From JAGDMJ01 sp963809695 (GTDB lineage: Bacteria > Bacteroidota > Ignavibacteria > UBA10030 > UBA6906), in assembly GCA_963809695.1 (NCBI GenBank), contig CAWEKI010000012.1, forward strand, positions 283,224-347,223: a stretch of 64,000 nt of DNA, given 5' to 3'. Of this stretch, positions 63,703 through 64,000 are shown one piece after another. The notes beneath the pieces are model-generated. The model had not been told where the DNA came from and did not search any database. It saw only the letters and a list, made by a program, of their open reading frames with translations. Every line of letters starts with the position of its first letter. Positions within the stretch are counted from its first letter, which is position 1. Both the position numbers and the translations under genes were made by a program.

Positions 63703-64000
63703 TGTAGTTACCCTTCATGGATGTAAGCTCGTCAGAACCCTATGTGTATGACAAGGGAAGAAGAGCGTTAATCGAAGGGGCGCTACAATGTCCTTTCAAA
63801 TAGTGCAGGAAGCGAGATGAGTATCGGGTAAACAGCCTCGTACGCCAAATGATACATGGATTCTCCAATAATGTCAAGCCCGGCACATGAGTTCTTTCGA
63901 TCCAAATGAAACCTGCAAGAGGTGTCGGTGCCTGCTCACCAGAACGACCCGCCCTACCCCCAGGCACGCGAGTCAAGACGTGCTATCGGGTGGCGGGCCA
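63703..64000. other. Right edge of window, no gene supported
   Basis: Upstream region of the barrel gene. The minus-strand open frame here has no coding character. Confidence 0.4.

Overview
The window reads as chromosome of a Gram-negative bacterium of the Bacteroidota/Chlorobi/Ignavibacteria type, possibly from a metagenome-assembled genome. The main evidence is that nine large secreted proteins end in the same roughly 85-residue sorting domain (QNYPNPFNPSTTI, then LGQ/LGR-VA-LVNG, GYHxVxFD, LASGVYxYRL, K-hydrophobic end). This is the type IX (Por) secretion C-terminal signal. A TonB-dependent receptor with a carboxypeptidase-regulatory N-domain, several lipoproteins and an OmpA lipoprotein fit an outer membrane. 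Most of the window looks moderately GC-rich, with clearly AT-richer islands at about 35.6-36.6 kb and 45.2-54.1 kb. Exact values were not computed.

Layout. 1-8.6 kb: heparinase II/III-like lyase (5' end outside the window), isochorismatase-like hydrolase, M13 peptidase lipoprotein, proline-iminopeptidase-like hydrolase on the minus strand, gene debris (a sorting-domain fragment and an ester-cyclase tail), and a repeat-built secreted protein. 8.6-11.3 kb: a minus-strand operon of a GxGYxYP putative glycosidase, a lipoprotein and a small secreted protein. 11.6-14.9 kb: fused debris, a small coiled-coil protein, a lipoprotein and a sialidase-like protein. 15-21.1 kb: a minus-strand pair, a DMFase-like/beta-helix secreted protein and a BNR/YCF48-like secreted protein; the first is split by a complete IS3-family element. 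21.7-23.7 kb: a frameshifted SGNH esterase. 24-27 kb: a KaiC-type double ATPase followed by a LuxR/NarL response regulator, with a small CxxC protein diverging from them. 27.4-34.4 kb: TonB receptor, LamG secreted protein, OmpA lipoprotein. 34.8-42.1 kb: small-molecule enzymes (SDR, zinc-less alcohol dehydrogenase, epoxide hydrolase, PaiB-like protein, cupin, methyltransferase) mixed with decayed genes. 42.3-54.1 kb: polysaccharide/secreted cluster (sorting-domain protein, GH2, CBM9-like protein, GH3, GH15-like). 54.1-61.9 kb: repeat-rich region with integrase remnant, a nucleotidyltransferase pair, an M14 carboxypeptidase and a BNR protein, ending at tRNA-Leu(CAG). 62.3-63.7 kb: two small envelope-type proteins.

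Taken together this is an extracellular degradation lifestyle: glycan lyases, glycosidases, esterases and peptidases are exported by type IX secretion, with TonB-dependent uptake. The window also holds an unusual amount of genomic debris: four orphan sorting-domain fragments, fused fragments of a Crp/Fnr regulator, an IS3 transposase, a MOSC protein, an ester cyclase and an integrase.

The signals that standard gene annotation would miss are non-coding. They are (i) a dispersed hairpin plus tRNA-3'-end-like motif (GTGCCCGGAAC), seven copies, five of them between 54.6 and 61.8 kb; (ii) a 65-bp GC-rich palindromic module in two near-identical copies, with related hairpins whose stems differ but still pair; (iii) three promoters sharing not only -35/-10 boxes but also the spacer core GATTCG; and (iv) a 28-nt repeat followed each time by a terminator, resembling a small-RNA family. 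No CRISPR array, prophage or rRNA was seen.
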